Positions 45,470-54,170 of a DNA stretch of 64,000 nt are shown one piece after another; the stretch's first letter is position 1; each line of letters opens with the position of its first letter. The DNA comes from Telluribacter roseus (GTDB lineage Bacteria > Bacteroidota > Bacteroidia > Cytophagales > Spirosomataceae). Below the pieces are notes generated by a model. It was given only the letters and a program-made list of their open reading frames with translations, did no database searches and had not been told where the DNA came from. The stretch spans positions 156,637 to 220,636 of the forward strand of contig NZ_JAFEUV020000011.1 of the NCBI RefSeq assembly GCF_017355915.2. The letters are read 5' to 3'. The position numbers and the translations under genes were made by a program.

Positions 45470-47278
45470 ATGGCAATCAAATGTTTTTCCCGCGATCACC
45501 TCCGCTTTGTACTGTATGAGGTACTGGGTATGGAGGACGTCACAGCGCATGAGTACTTCAGAGCGCACGGACGGGAAACCTTCGACATGATCCTTGATGC
45601 TGCCGCGGAACTAGCTGAGGAATACCTACAACCCGCCTACGTGCCCGCCGATCGTGAGGAGCCTCAGTTGGTAGACGGACAGGTTAAGGTGCATCCCCTG
45701 GTGCACAGGTTCTATCATGCCTATGCCGAATCAGGTTTAATGGCGGCTACCTTTCCCCTCCAGTGGGACGGGCAGCAACTACCCCGCACCATAGCTGCCT
45801 CCGTTCAGTACATACTTTCCTCGGCCAATAACAGCTTCGTGATGTTCACCGATCTGGTAAAGGGTGTCGCTAATGTCCTGCTTCAGTTTGGTAATGAGGA
45901 ACAGAAGTCCTTCTATCTACCCAAACTCCTGTCGGGGCAGTGGGCAGCTACCATGTGCCTTACAGAAAGCCAGGCGGGTAGTTCGTTGTCGGATATTACT
46001 ACAACGGCCATACCGGCCGGGGAAGGTCTCTATCATATCAGGGGACAAAAGATATTTATATCAGCCGGTGATCAGGATATTACCGAAAATATAGTACACC
46101 TGGTGCTGGCCCGGATAGAAGGAGCACCGGCGGGTGTCAAGGGTATATCGCTCTTTATAGTACCCAAGAAGCGGCAAGACGAAGCAGGTACGCTGGTACT
46201 CAATGGCGTAGAATCCATCGGAATATACCACAAGATGGGGCAAAAGGCCACTCCGGCCATGCACCTGGAGTTTGGCGGCGCGGGTACCTGCGTCGGCTAC
46301 CTGCTCGGCGAAGCCAACCGGGGCCTGCAGTACATGTTTCAGCTCATGAACAGCGCCCGGCTGGAGGTGGGTCTGGCGGGGGTGTCGGTCGCCTCCCTGG
46401 CCTACGCTACTTCGCTGCAATACGCCAGAGAGCGGGTACAGGGCAGAAGGGCCAACGCCAAAGATCCCAATACCCCTCCGGTACCCATTATTCAGCATCC
46501 AGATGTACGGAGGATGCTGCTGATTCAAAAGGCCATTACCGAAGGTACCCTGGCTCTTATCCTCCAGTGCTACAAGTACCTGGATCTCCTGAAAGTTGTT
46601 GAGGAATCACAGAAACAGCACTACCTGGACCTGCTGGAACTACTGACCCCGGTGGCTAAAACCTACGGATCGGAGGAGGGGAATCGCTCGGTGTACCAGG
46701 CCCTGCAGGTACTGGGTGGCTATGGATACACGACTGACTTCCCCGTGGAGCAGATGGCACGGGACGCCCGGATCTTTCCGGTATACGAAGGTACCACCGG
46801 CATCCAATCCATTGCCCTGTTGGGCCGGCAGATCCCCCAGAACCATGCGCAGGCCGTAGACCTGTGGAGCGAGCAGGTAATGCCAGACATACGGATTGCC
46901 AATGAATCTGAAGCCTTACAACCCTATGCCGATCAACTCAACCAGTCCATCGCGGCCTGGAAGTCAGTAACGGGTCTGCTCCTTAGGGTGCGGGAGGAAA
47001 AGGGGAATGAAGCCTTCCTGGCCGATGCTACCCTGTACATGCAGCTATTCGGTATCCTTAACGTGGCCTGGCAGTGGCTCCGGATGGGTACAGTGGCCGA
47101 AAAAGCGTTAGCCGGAGGGGAAGCCGCAGGAGAAAAGAAACCCTTCTACCGGTCCAAAATACATACTATGAAGTTCTACTTCACCCATGAACTAACGAGG
47201 TGTAAAGTACTTTGCGAGCAGCTTACGACTGAGGAGGGGCTATCTCTATTCAATCCGGAGGAAGACATACTTATCTGA
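45470..47278 (+). CDS. Acyl-CoA dehydrogenase family protein (long form)
   Basis: These flavoenzymes oxidise the alpha-beta bond of an acyl-CoA. The 602-residue protein is of the long type with an extra C-terminal domain: N-terminal helical part (about 1-150), a beta domain with AATMCLTESQAGSSLSDI (FAD/substrate contacts) and the C-terminal helical part with VYQALQVLGGYGYTTDFPVEQMARDARI. The catalytic Glu is in PVYEGTTGIQ. It is the first gene of the LysR-controlled aromatic cluster and lies 9 bases before the MFS gene. With a feruloyl-CoA synthetase in the same run, it could make hydroxycinnamoyl-CoA from dihydrohydroxycinnamoyl-CoA or act further down a beta-oxidative route. Confidence 0.9.
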   Translation: MAIKCFSRDHLRFVLYEVLGMEDVTAHEYFRAHGRETFDMILDAAAELAEEYLQPAYVPADREEPQLVDGQVKVHPLVHRFYHAYAESGLMAATFPLQWDGQQLPRTIAASVQYILSSANNSFVMFTDLVKGVANVLLQFGNEEQKSFYLPKLLSGQWAATMCLTESQAGSSLSDITTTAIPAGEGLYHIRGQKIFISAGDQDITENIVHLVLARIEGAPAGVKGISLFIVPKKRQDEAGTLVLNGVESIGIYHKMGQKATPAMHLEFGGAGTCVGYLLGEANRGLQYMFQLMNSARLEVGLAGVSVASLAYATSLQYARERVQGRRANAKDPNTPPVPIIQHPDVRRMLLIQKAITEGTLALILQCYKYLDLLKVVEESQKQHYLDLLELLTPVAKTYGSEEGNRSVYQALQVLGGYGYTTDFPVEQMARDARIFPVYEGTTGIQSIALLGRQIPQNHAQAVDLWSEQVMPDIRIANESEALQPYADQLNQSIAAWKSVTGLLLRVREEKGNEAFLADATLYMQLFGILNVAWQWLRMGTVAEKALAGGEAAGEKKPFYRSKIHTMKFYFTHELTRCKVLCEQLTTEEGLSLFNPEEDILI

Positions 47279-47287
47279 TACGTACCC

Positions 47288-48646
47288 ATGAAGCAGACGT
47301 TAACCCTACCCCTGGAAAAGGCCCAGGAACCTTCCCTGAAATACGGCTGGTACGTAGTCTTTCTACTAACACTGGCCAACATTTCCTCTTTTATCGACCG
47401 GCAGATCCTCAGCCTGCTGGTAGTACCTATCAAGCGGGACTTAGGGTTGTCTGACTTTAAGATGAGTCTGCTGATGGGGTTAAGCTTTGCTCTGTTTTAT
47501 ACCCTGTTCGGCGTCATCATCGGTCGGTTGGCCGACCGGTACAGTCGCCGCAATATCATTATGGGTGGCGTAGCGTTGTGGAGCCTAATGACGATACTTT
47601 GCGGAGGCATCCGGAGTTACTCGCAGTTCTTTATGGCCCGCATGGGCGTAGGTGTGGGCGAAGCGACCCTATCGCCCTCTGCCTATTCGATGATTGCTGA
47701 TTACTTTCCTAAAAACCGTCTGGCTACGGCACTCAGTATCTTTTCGTCGGGTATATTCTTAGGCTCTGGTATAGCTCTGCTGATCGGAGCCGGTATTATT
47801 GCTACACTCCCAACGGAGGGACGGGTGTATGTACCTCTGCTCGGCTCGCTGTACCCCTGGCAGCTCCTGTTTGTGTACATCGGGCTACCGGGCCTCATCC
47901 TTTCCGCACTCATGTTGACGGTAAAGGAGCCGGTCCGCAAAAACCTCCTGAAAAAGGAAGGCAAAACCGTAGAAGTAAGTATTCCGGAAGCTCTCAACAT
48001 CATATTCAAACACAAGTGGGCCTACCTGTCCATCTGCTTCGGACTGGCTTTTTCGGCCCTGATCAACTACGGGTGCAGTGCCTGGGTACCTACGTATCTG
48101 GTGCGCACCTACGGCTGGAGCACGCCGCAGGCCGGTTTGGGCTTTGGGATAGTACTTGTAGTAGCTTCAGGACTGGGAGTCTTTTGGGGTGGCTGGTACG
48201 CCGACCGGCTGGTACGAATGGGATATACTGATGGTCGCCTCCGCGTGGGGTTGATCTCCCTGGTAGCCGTCGTGCTTACCTGCTTTGCTCCCCTCATGAA
48301 TAGTCCGATCCTGGCCCTGGCCATCCTGTTTATCCCCTGCTTCTTCCTCGCGTCCAACATTGGAGCGGCCGCCTCGGCCGTGCAGGAACTGATGCCGAAT
48401 CAGGTAAGGGTGCTGGCCTCCGCCATCTTTCTCTTTATTCTCAACCTGATTGGACTAGGACTAGGACCTACCACCGTGGCCATATTCACTGACTTTGTTT
48501 TTCAGGACGAGGGGGCTATACGGTACTCTCTGACGCTACTCCTATTGATAGGGGGAGTAGTGGGTGCGCTAAGCTTCTGGACAGGTCTGAAACCTTACCG
48601 GCAGGCCATTGAAAACAACAAGGGGCAGCTAACTGATGAGAACTGA
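47288..48646 (+). CDS. MFS transporter, spinster-like
   Basis: The 452-residue protein has the twelve hydrophobic helices of the major facilitator superfamily, with the signature GRLADRYSRRNIIMGG between helices 2 and 3 and an early Asp/Arg pair in SSFIDRQILSLLVVPIKRDLGLSD typical of the spinster-like branch. It is translated 9 bases after the acyl-CoA dehydrogenase gene. In this setting it probably imports a phenolic acid or a larger conjugate through the inner membrane; a second permease of a different MFS family ends the cluster. Confidence 0.9.
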   Translation: MKQTLTLPLEKAQEPSLKYGWYVVFLLTLANISSFIDRQILSLLVVPIKRDLGLSDFKMSLLMGLSFALFYTLFGVIIGRLADRYSRRNIIMGGVALWSLMTILCGGIRSYSQFFMARMGVGVGEATLSPSAYSMIADYFPKNRLATALSIFSSGIFLGSGIALLIGAGIIATLPTEGRVYVPLLGSLYPWQLLFVYIGLPGLILSALMLTVKEPVRKNLLKKEGKTVEVSIPEALNIIFKHKWAYLSICFGLAFSALINYGCSAWVPTYLVRTYGWSTPQAGLGFGIVLVVASGLGVFWGGWYADRLVRMGYTDGRLRVGLISLVAVVLTCFAPLMNSPILALAILFIPCFFLASNIGAAASAVQELMPNQVRVLASAIFLFILNLIGLGLGPTTVAIFTDFVFQDEGAIRYSLTLLLLIGGVVGALSFWTGLKPYRQAIENNKGQLTDEN

Positions 48647-48680
48647 ACCATACACATTAATTTTCAAAAGGCTTTACCTA

Positions 48681-50288
48681 ATGAGCGTGCGTCAACATAA
48701 GTACTATATTCCTTTTGGGCTGTTTGGGATTGGACTACTTCTAGTACTTCTTTTACCCAACCGTTCAAGCGCCCAATCTTCCCAAAAACAGGCACGGCCG
48801 CGCATAGTCGTGACGGCGGATCCCGAACTTGACGATAATAACTCACTGATCCGTTTTCTGCTCTACAGCAGCGACCTGAACATAGAAGGACTCATCTACG
48901 CCAGTAGCCAATTTCACTGGAAAGGAGACGGAAAGGGTACCAAATGGTTTGTGCAGGGACGGGAGTATAGCCGTTTCGGTTTAGATCTATGTCCATGTGA
49001 ATCGTGGCGCTGGGCCAAAGACGAACGTTTTATTCATAATGCGGTCGATGCGTATGCAAAAGTGTATCCAAACCTGAAAGTGCATAACCCGGCCTACCCG
49101 GCACCGGATGTACTACGATCTAAAATCAAATATGGGAATATTGAATTTGATGGTGACTATTCAAAAGATACACCGGGCTCTGATCTGATCAAATCGCTGA
49201 TGCTGGATGATAAGCCGGGACCTCTGTTCCTTACCGCCTGGGGAGGTCATAGTACCATTGCCCGGGCGCTCAAATCCATTCAGGAGCAGTATGAGTACAC
49301 CACCCAATGGGAAGTAGTCAAAAATAAAATCTCGCGTAAGGTAGTCCTGCTTCCTTCCGGTGATCAGGATGATACCTATGCCAACTACATCAAGCCCAAC
49401 TGGCCGGATATCGAGTACCGGCAGTTCAGAGGCGGCCCCAACTATGGCTATGGGGCGCAACTACGGGCTACCCCGGAGAATGCTGTGTACCTGACTTCGT
49501 CATGGATGAAGGAAAACGTATCGGATCGTGGTCCTCTTGGAACCATTTACCGGGTGTGGGGGGATGGAAAACAAATGGTAAAAGGCGATAAACTTGATTA
49601 TTTTGGCCTATCGGGCTACACTAACGATCAGCTAAAACAAATGGGCTATGCGGTATGGATGCCTGTCCAGGAAAAAGGCTCCTGGTTAGGCGAAGGGGAT
49701 AACCATACATTTATGAACATGCTCAGTAATGGTCTGCGTGCCTACGAAGCAAGTTCGTACGGAGGTTGGGGTGGCCGTCAGGTACCTGAACAGGAAACCC
49801 CGAATATATTTTCACAGCCTGCTGATACATCCGCTCAGGCCATGGTAGCAGCCCTCAGCTCAAATCCAGTGAATAAAAAGGCCAATGAACCAGCCTACCC
49901 CAATTTTTTTCCGGCAGCTCAGCAGGATTTTGCGGCCCGTATGAAATGGTCGGTAACCCCTACGTACGCCAATGCCAATCATGAACCTATTGTACAAGTG
50001 GAAGGGCCTCTGAGCTTTATGGCTGCTGCCGGAGATAAAGTACGGTTACACGGAGCCGTTTCGGATCCGGATGGGGATCAGGTTTCACTCAGATGGTGGC
50101 AGTTCCAGACAGGAAGTTATCCCGGTAAGGTCGTCATCACAAATCCTGATTCAAAACAAACGGAGGTACAGATTCCCAGCGATGCCGTGGCCGGCCAAAC
50201 GATTCATCTGGTCCTGGAAGGGACAGACCATGGTACACCTGCTCTTACGAGGTACCAGCGGGTAATTGTTACGGTCAGGAATAAATAA
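48681..50288 (+). CDS. Secreted DUF1593 (nucleoside-hydrolase-like) protein
   Basis: The product is 535 residues from the ATG at 48681 and has a signal peptide (residues 1-31, FGIGLLLVLLLPNRSSAQ). An ATG at 48636 in frame would overlap the MFS gene by 11 bases. After the signal comes RIVVTADPELDDNNSLIRFLLYS, the nucleoside-hydrolase-like DUF1593 start with Asp-rich calcium motif DPELDDNNS, and LFLTAWGGHSTIARAL. The C-terminal 110 residues form a beta-sandwich (GAVSDPDGDQVSLRWWQF). The family is known from glycan-degrading bacteria (Cel-Sde182 type) with unclear activity. Its presence between a transporter and CoA-pathway genes suggests it removes a sugar from a phenolic glycoside outside the cell; this is speculation. 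Confidence 0.85.
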   Translation: MSVRQHKYYIPFGLFGIGLLLVLLLPNRSSAQSSQKQARPRIVVTADPELDDNNSLIRFLLYSSDLNIEGLIYASSQFHWKGDGKGTKWFVQGREYSRFGLDLCPCESWRWAKDERFIHNAVDAYAKVYPNLKVHNPAYPAPDVLRSKIKYGNIEFDGDYSKDTPGSDLIKSLMLDDKPGPLFLTAWGGHSTIARALKSIQEQYEYTTQWEVVKNKISRKVVLLPSGDQDDTYANYIKPNWPDIEYRQFRGGPNYGYGAQLRATPENAVYLTSSWMKENVSDRGPLGTIYRVWGDGKQMVKGDKLDYFGLSGYTNDQLKQMGYAVWMPVQEKGSWLGEGDNHTFMNMLSNGLRAYEASSYGGWGGRQVPEQETPNIFSQPADTSAQAMVAALSSNPVNKKANEPAYPNFFPAAQQDFAARMKWSVTPTYANANHEPIVQVEGPLSFMAAAGDKVRLHGAVSDPDGDQVSLRWWQFQTGSYPGKVVITNPDSKQTEVQIPSDAVAGQTIHLVLEGTDHGTPALTRYQRVIVTVRNK

Positions 50289-50336
50289 TTGCCCCTTGAA
50301 AAACAGTTTGTACTATCTGACTCCTGAACGCTACTC

Positions 50337-51134
50337 ATGAACAATACTTCTAACCTAAGCACCCTCTCCGAAACCCTTCTGCTCGAGACCGTGGGTGAAA
50401 TACTCATTGTGCGGATCAGCCGCCCGGAGAAACGGAATGCCCTGAACGACGAAACCATACTTAGTCTGGAAAAGCTGTTTTCCAATATCCCCGACGGCAT
50501 CAAGTGCGTGGTGATACACGGAGAGGGCAACCATTTCAGTGCCGGGCTGGATTTGTCGGAGCTGAAAGAAAGGGATGTGGTGGAAGGTATCTTCCATTCA
50601 CGTATGTGGCACCATGCACTGGATAAAGTGCAGTTTGGTAAAGTACCGGTGGTGGCTGTGCTGCACGGTGCCGTGGTAGGCGGAGGACTGGAGCTGGCCA
50701 GCGCTGCTCACATTCGGGTAGCCGAGCCTTCTGCCTTTTATGCCTTACCCGAAGGCCAACGCGGTATATTCGTGGGAGGTGGTGCTTCGGTACGTATACC
50801 CAAGTTGATCGGTATGGCGCGCATGCAGGACATGATGTTTACCGGTAGAGTGTATACGGCGGAGGAGGGCTACAGCATCGGCCTGTCGCAGTACCTGGTG
50901 GAAGAGGGGCAGGGGCTTGAAAAAGCCATGGAACTTGCGCGTAAGATTAGCTCCAATGCCGGCATGACCAACTACGCCCTGATGCACGTACTGCCCCGCA
51001 TTACGGAATCGTCGCAGGAGCAGGGACTGATGATGGAATCACTGGTAGCGGCCATTGCGCAAAGTGCACCTGAGGCGAAGGAACGCCTCCGGCTGTTTCT
51101 GGAAGGAAAAGCTAAAAAAGTAGGAGAAGCATGA
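50337..51134 (+). CDS. Enoyl-CoA hydratase/isomerase (crotonase) family protein
   Basis: The 265-residue protein has the crotonase fold: substrate motif RPEKRNALN, first oxyanion-hole segment HFSAGLDLSEL, second one GAVVGGGLELASAAHIRVAE, and the catalytic region YALPEGQRGIFVGGGA. In hydroxycinnamate catabolism a crotonase either hydrates feruloyl- or coumaroyl-CoA or hydrates and cleaves it to the benzaldehyde. The stop overlaps the start of the feruloyl-CoA synthetase gene by 4 bases, tying the two functions. No aldehyde dehydrogenase is in the window, which favours a hydration-only role followed by oxidation and thioester cleavage, but does not prove it. Confidence 0.88.
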   Translation: MNNTSNLSTLSETLLLETVGEILIVRISRPEKRNALNDETILSLEKLFSNIPDGIKCVVIHGEGNHFSAGLDLSELKERDVVEGIFHSRMWHHALDKVQFGKVPVVAVLHGAVVGGGLELASAAHIRVAEPSAFYALPEGQRGIFVGGGASVRIPKLIGMARMQDMMFTGRVYTAEEGYSIGLSQYLVEEGQGLEKAMELARKISSNAGMTNYALMHVLPRITESSQEQGLMMESLVAAIAQSAPEAKERLRLFLEGKAKKVGEA

Positions 51135-52987
51135 TGCTGAAAGACGACATACAAGCCACGCCTTACCGGAAGATCCCTTTTGGCGAAGTGTCCATTGAAG
51201 GGAGCACCCGGGAGGACGGCACTATCCTGCTGAAGTCACGGGTACCCTTACAGCCCCACCCCACCCGGATGACCGAGCGACTGCTGCACTGGGCCGGGGT
51301 GTGGCCTGATAAGGTATTCATCGGGCAGCGCGATAGGGAGGGACAGTGGCGTACCCTCACCTACCGGCAGACGCTGGAGCAGGTCCGACGGATCGCCCAG
51401 TACCTGCTCCGGGCGAATGTCTCCCCTATGCGTCCCATTGCTATACTCTCGGAGAATAGCATTGAGCACGGGTTGCTGGCGCTGGCGGCCCTGCACGTGG
51501 GTATTCCCTGCTCGTCCATTACGCCCGCCTATTCCCTGCGCTCAACGGATTTCCAGAAGCTCCGGCACGTCATGGACCTGCTTACCCCGGGTATGCTGTT
51601 CGTTTCGGATGGAAAGAAGTACGAGAAGGCACTGAAAGCAGTTGCCAAAGGTACTGAGGTAGTAGTAGTGTCAAATCCAGCAGAACTGCCGGCAACACTT
51701 TTTCAGGACCTTTTAACAACTACCCCAACCCATGCCGTTGATGAAGCATTCAACTACATTGGACCCGATACCATTGCCAAAGTACTTTTTACTTCCGGCT
51801 CCACCGGCCTACCCAAAGGGGTGATCAACACGCATGGAAACATCTGCACCAACTGGCAGCAGATCACCCAGACCTTCCCCTTCATGGCCGAAGAGTTCGA
51901 GATCATTGACTGGCTCCCCTGGAACCATACCTTTGGGGGCAACCACAATTTAGGGCTCACGTTGTATAACGGAGGTACCCTATACCTGGACGAGGGGAAT
52001 CCTACCCCAACTGGAATCAAGACCACGGTAGCTAATCTTCATGCGATTTCACCCACCATCTACTTCAATGTACCGAAGGGATTTGGTGAGCTGGTGGAGT
52101 ACCTGCGGAGGGATCGGGGGCTCCGGGAGAAGTTTTTCAGCCGGGTGAAGCTGCTCTTCTATGCGGGTGCCGGTATGCCCCAGCACGTGTGGGATGCTCT
52201 GGAGCAGCTAGCGCTGGATACTGTAGGTGAGCGCATCATCATCAGTACCGGTCTGGGCTGCACCGAGTCCAGTCCCTCGGCCCTTTTCTCCACCCGTCCC
52301 GACGGCTTTGCCGGATTGCTGGGACTACCCGTACCGGGTCTGGAACTTAAACTGGTACCGGTAGATGGCAAACTGGAAGCTCGCTTCAGGGGAGGCAACG
52401 TCACGCCGGGGTACTGGCGTAATGAAGAAGCGACCCGTAAAGCCTACGATGAGGAGGGATTTTACAAGACCGGTGACGCCCTCAAATTTGTAGATCCGGA
52501 CGATGTATATAAAGGACTCTTGTTCGACGGCCGACTGGCCGAGGACTTCAAGCTGGATACAGGTACCTGGGTCAACGTCGGCACGCTACGATCAGCCCTG
52601 CTGGCCGCGGGCAACGGTTTGATCCAAGACGTGGTTATTACCGGCCACGATCGGGAGTACGTCGGGGCGCTGGTGTTCCCGGAGGTAGAGGCCTGCAAGG
52701 CCAGCTTCGGACTTACGGGGGATGCGGATGTACGCGAAATCGCAGCCAGTACGCAATTACAACAAACGATGCAGCAGCTCCTGGATAGTCTGAGCCAAAC
52801 CAGTACCGGTAGCGCTACCCTTATAAAACGAGTTCTGCTCGCTGACTTCACCCTTTCTATGGATGCCGGTGAATTGACCGATAAGGGATCCGTTAATCAG
52901 AAGCAGGTGCTAAAAAACCATCCGGAAGCGGTGGCGCTACTCTATCAACCTGAGCTCAATCTCCTTGTCATTGAAGCCAATACCTGA
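51131..52987 (+). CDS. Feruloyl-CoA synthetase-like AMP-forming ligase
   Basis: Activates hydroxycinnamic acids (ferulate, p-coumarate, caffeate) to CoA thioesters with ATP. The 618-residue length and whole-length pattern fit the feruloyl-CoA synthetase branch of the ANL superfamily. Visible motifs are LFTSGSTGLPKGVINTHGN (P-loop, about residue 220), DWLPWNHTFGGNH, ISTGLGCTESSPSALF (A5), FYKTGDALKF (A7) and the branch-specific LLFDGRLAEDFKLDTGTWVNVG, which replaces the usual GRxKD. The ATG at 51131 overlaps the crotonase stop; a second ATG follows at once at 51134. The secreted esterase gene starts 14 bases later. This gene is the anchor for reading the cluster as hydroxycinnamate catabolism. 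Confidence 0.92.
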   Translation: MMLKDDIQATPYRKIPFGEVSIEGSTREDGTILLKSRVPLQPHPTRMTERLLHWAGVWPDKVFIGQRDREGQWRTLTYRQTLEQVRRIAQYLLRANVSPMRPIAILSENSIEHGLLALAALHVGIPCSSITPAYSLRSTDFQKLRHVMDLLTPGMLFVSDGKKYEKALKAVAKGTEVVVVSNPAELPATLFQDLLTTTPTHAVDEAFNYIGPDTIAKVLFTSGSTGLPKGVINTHGNICTNWQQITQTFPFMAEEFEIIDWLPWNHTFGGNHNLGLTLYNGGTLYLDEGNPTPTGIKTTVANLHAISPTIYFNVPKGFGELVEYLRRDRGLREKFFSRVKLLFYAGAGMPQHVWDALEQLALDTVGERIIISTGLGCTESSPSALFSTRPDGFAGLLGLPVPGLELKLVPVDGKLEARFRGGNVTPGYWRNEEATRKAYDEEGFYKTGDALKFVDPDDVYKGLLFDGRLAEDFKLDTGTWVNVGTLRSALLAAGNGLIQDVVITGHDREYVGALVFPEVEACKASFGLTGDADVREIAASTQLQQTMQQLLDSLSQTSTGSATLIKRVLLADFTLSMDAGELTDKGSVNQKQVLKNHPEAVALLYQPELNLLVIEANT

Positions 52988-53001
52988 TTTCGAAAGTACC
53001 T

Positions 53002-54120
53002 ATGAAAACAACTATTCTACTTACTTTAACTTTTGCATTACTTACCGGCTGGGCAGTAGCTCAGCCGGCCAAGATTGATTCAGGTACGATCAACGGGGCC
53101 AGGTACAAGATCATGTTCCCTCCCAACTGGAAAAATAAGCTGGTGATGTACGCCCACGGCTATGAGTTCATGCATTCTCCCTCGGCCATTGACAACCCTA
53201 ACTTTGCCCAACGAATGGCTCCCTTTCTGGAACGGGGCTATGCCGTGGCCGCCTCTGCCTACCGACAGCAGGGTTACGCCCTGCCCGAGGGCATCGAGGA
53301 TACCGAAGCACTCCGCAACCATTTTGTTACCAAGTACGGCAAGCCCGACACTACCTACATGGCCGGTGAATCCATGGGAGGAGGGGTCTCCCTGGGTACT
53401 ATGGAAAACTTCGCGGCGAACTACCAGGGAGCCTTGCCCCTCTGCCCGCTTTCGAGCCGGCCTTACATTCAGACTCGCAAAGAGTTTGACCTGCTGGCCG
53501 TATTCAATGTACTTTTTCCGGGGCTGACCTCGTCACTTTCAGATATTGTGAATAACAGCGCTAATACACAGCCGCAGCCCATGAATCAGGTCTTTGCCAA
53601 GGTGCCCCCGATTCAGAATGGATTGATGAAAGACTCGCTGGCGGCCATGCAGCTGGCTCGGCTGTTTGATCTGAAGCTCAAGGATCTTCCTTTTGCGGTC
53701 CTCTTTGGTGAAATGGTACTTCGGGACCTGATCAGAAAATCCGGAGGAAACCCTTTCGACAATACCAATACCCTGTACAGCGGCTTCCCCGACGACTGGA
53801 TGGTCAATCAGAAAGTGGAACGTTTTGCCGCTTCCCGTAAATCGTACGATTATCTGCAACGCTACGACCGTACGGGTGACATTGCCCGGCCGGTGGTGAT
53901 CCTGCATACTACCTACGACCAGCTGATCCCTGCTGAGTTGGCCGTTACTAATTATGAAAATATGGTCAGACAACGAAACAAGGAGCAGTTTATGGTAGTA
54001 AAGTACACCAATGGTCAGGGGCACTGCCAGTTTACGCCCCGGCAGACCGGAACAGCCTTTGATACGTTGCGCCAGTGGGTTTCGACGGGCAAACGTCCCC
54101 AACCCGGCCCTATTGAATAA
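53002..54120 (+). CDS. Secreted alpha/beta-hydrolase, possible phenolic esterase
   Basis: The 372-residue protein has a clean signal peptide (residues 1-20, cleaved after AVA/Q) and an alpha/beta-hydrolase core: oxyanion-type HGYEF, nucleophile elbow GESMGGG (Ser 124), Asp in LHTTYDQLIPAEL and His in GQGHCQF. A helical cap region of about 120 residues separates the halves. Being secreted and encoded 14 bases after the feruloyl-CoA synthetase, it likely releases the hydroxycinnamate taken up by the cluster, for example from chlorogenate- or sugar-linked esters. Tannase/feruloyl-esterase activity is inferred from context only. Confidence 0.85.
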   Translation: MKTTILLTLTFALLTGWAVAQPAKIDSGTINGARYKIMFPPNWKNKLVMYAHGYEFMHSPSAIDNPNFAQRMAPFLERGYAVAASAYRQQGYALPEGIEDTEALRNHFVTKYGKPDTTYMAGESMGGGVSLGTMENFAANYQGALPLCPLSSRPYIQTRKEFDLLAVFNVLFPGLTSSLSDIVNNSANTQPQPMNQVFAKVPPIQNGLMKDSLAAMQLARLFDLKLKDLPFAVLFGEMVLRDLIRKSGGNPFDNTNTLYSGFPDDWMVNQKVERFAASRKSYDYLQRYDRTGDIARPVVILHTTYDQLIPAELAVTNYENMVRQRNKEQFMVVKYTNGQGHCQFTPRQTGTAFDTLRQWVSTGKRPQPGPIE

Positions 54121-54170
54121 ATAGAAATAACATAAATAAACAGTAATCAACCTACCTAACAAAAGCGTAT

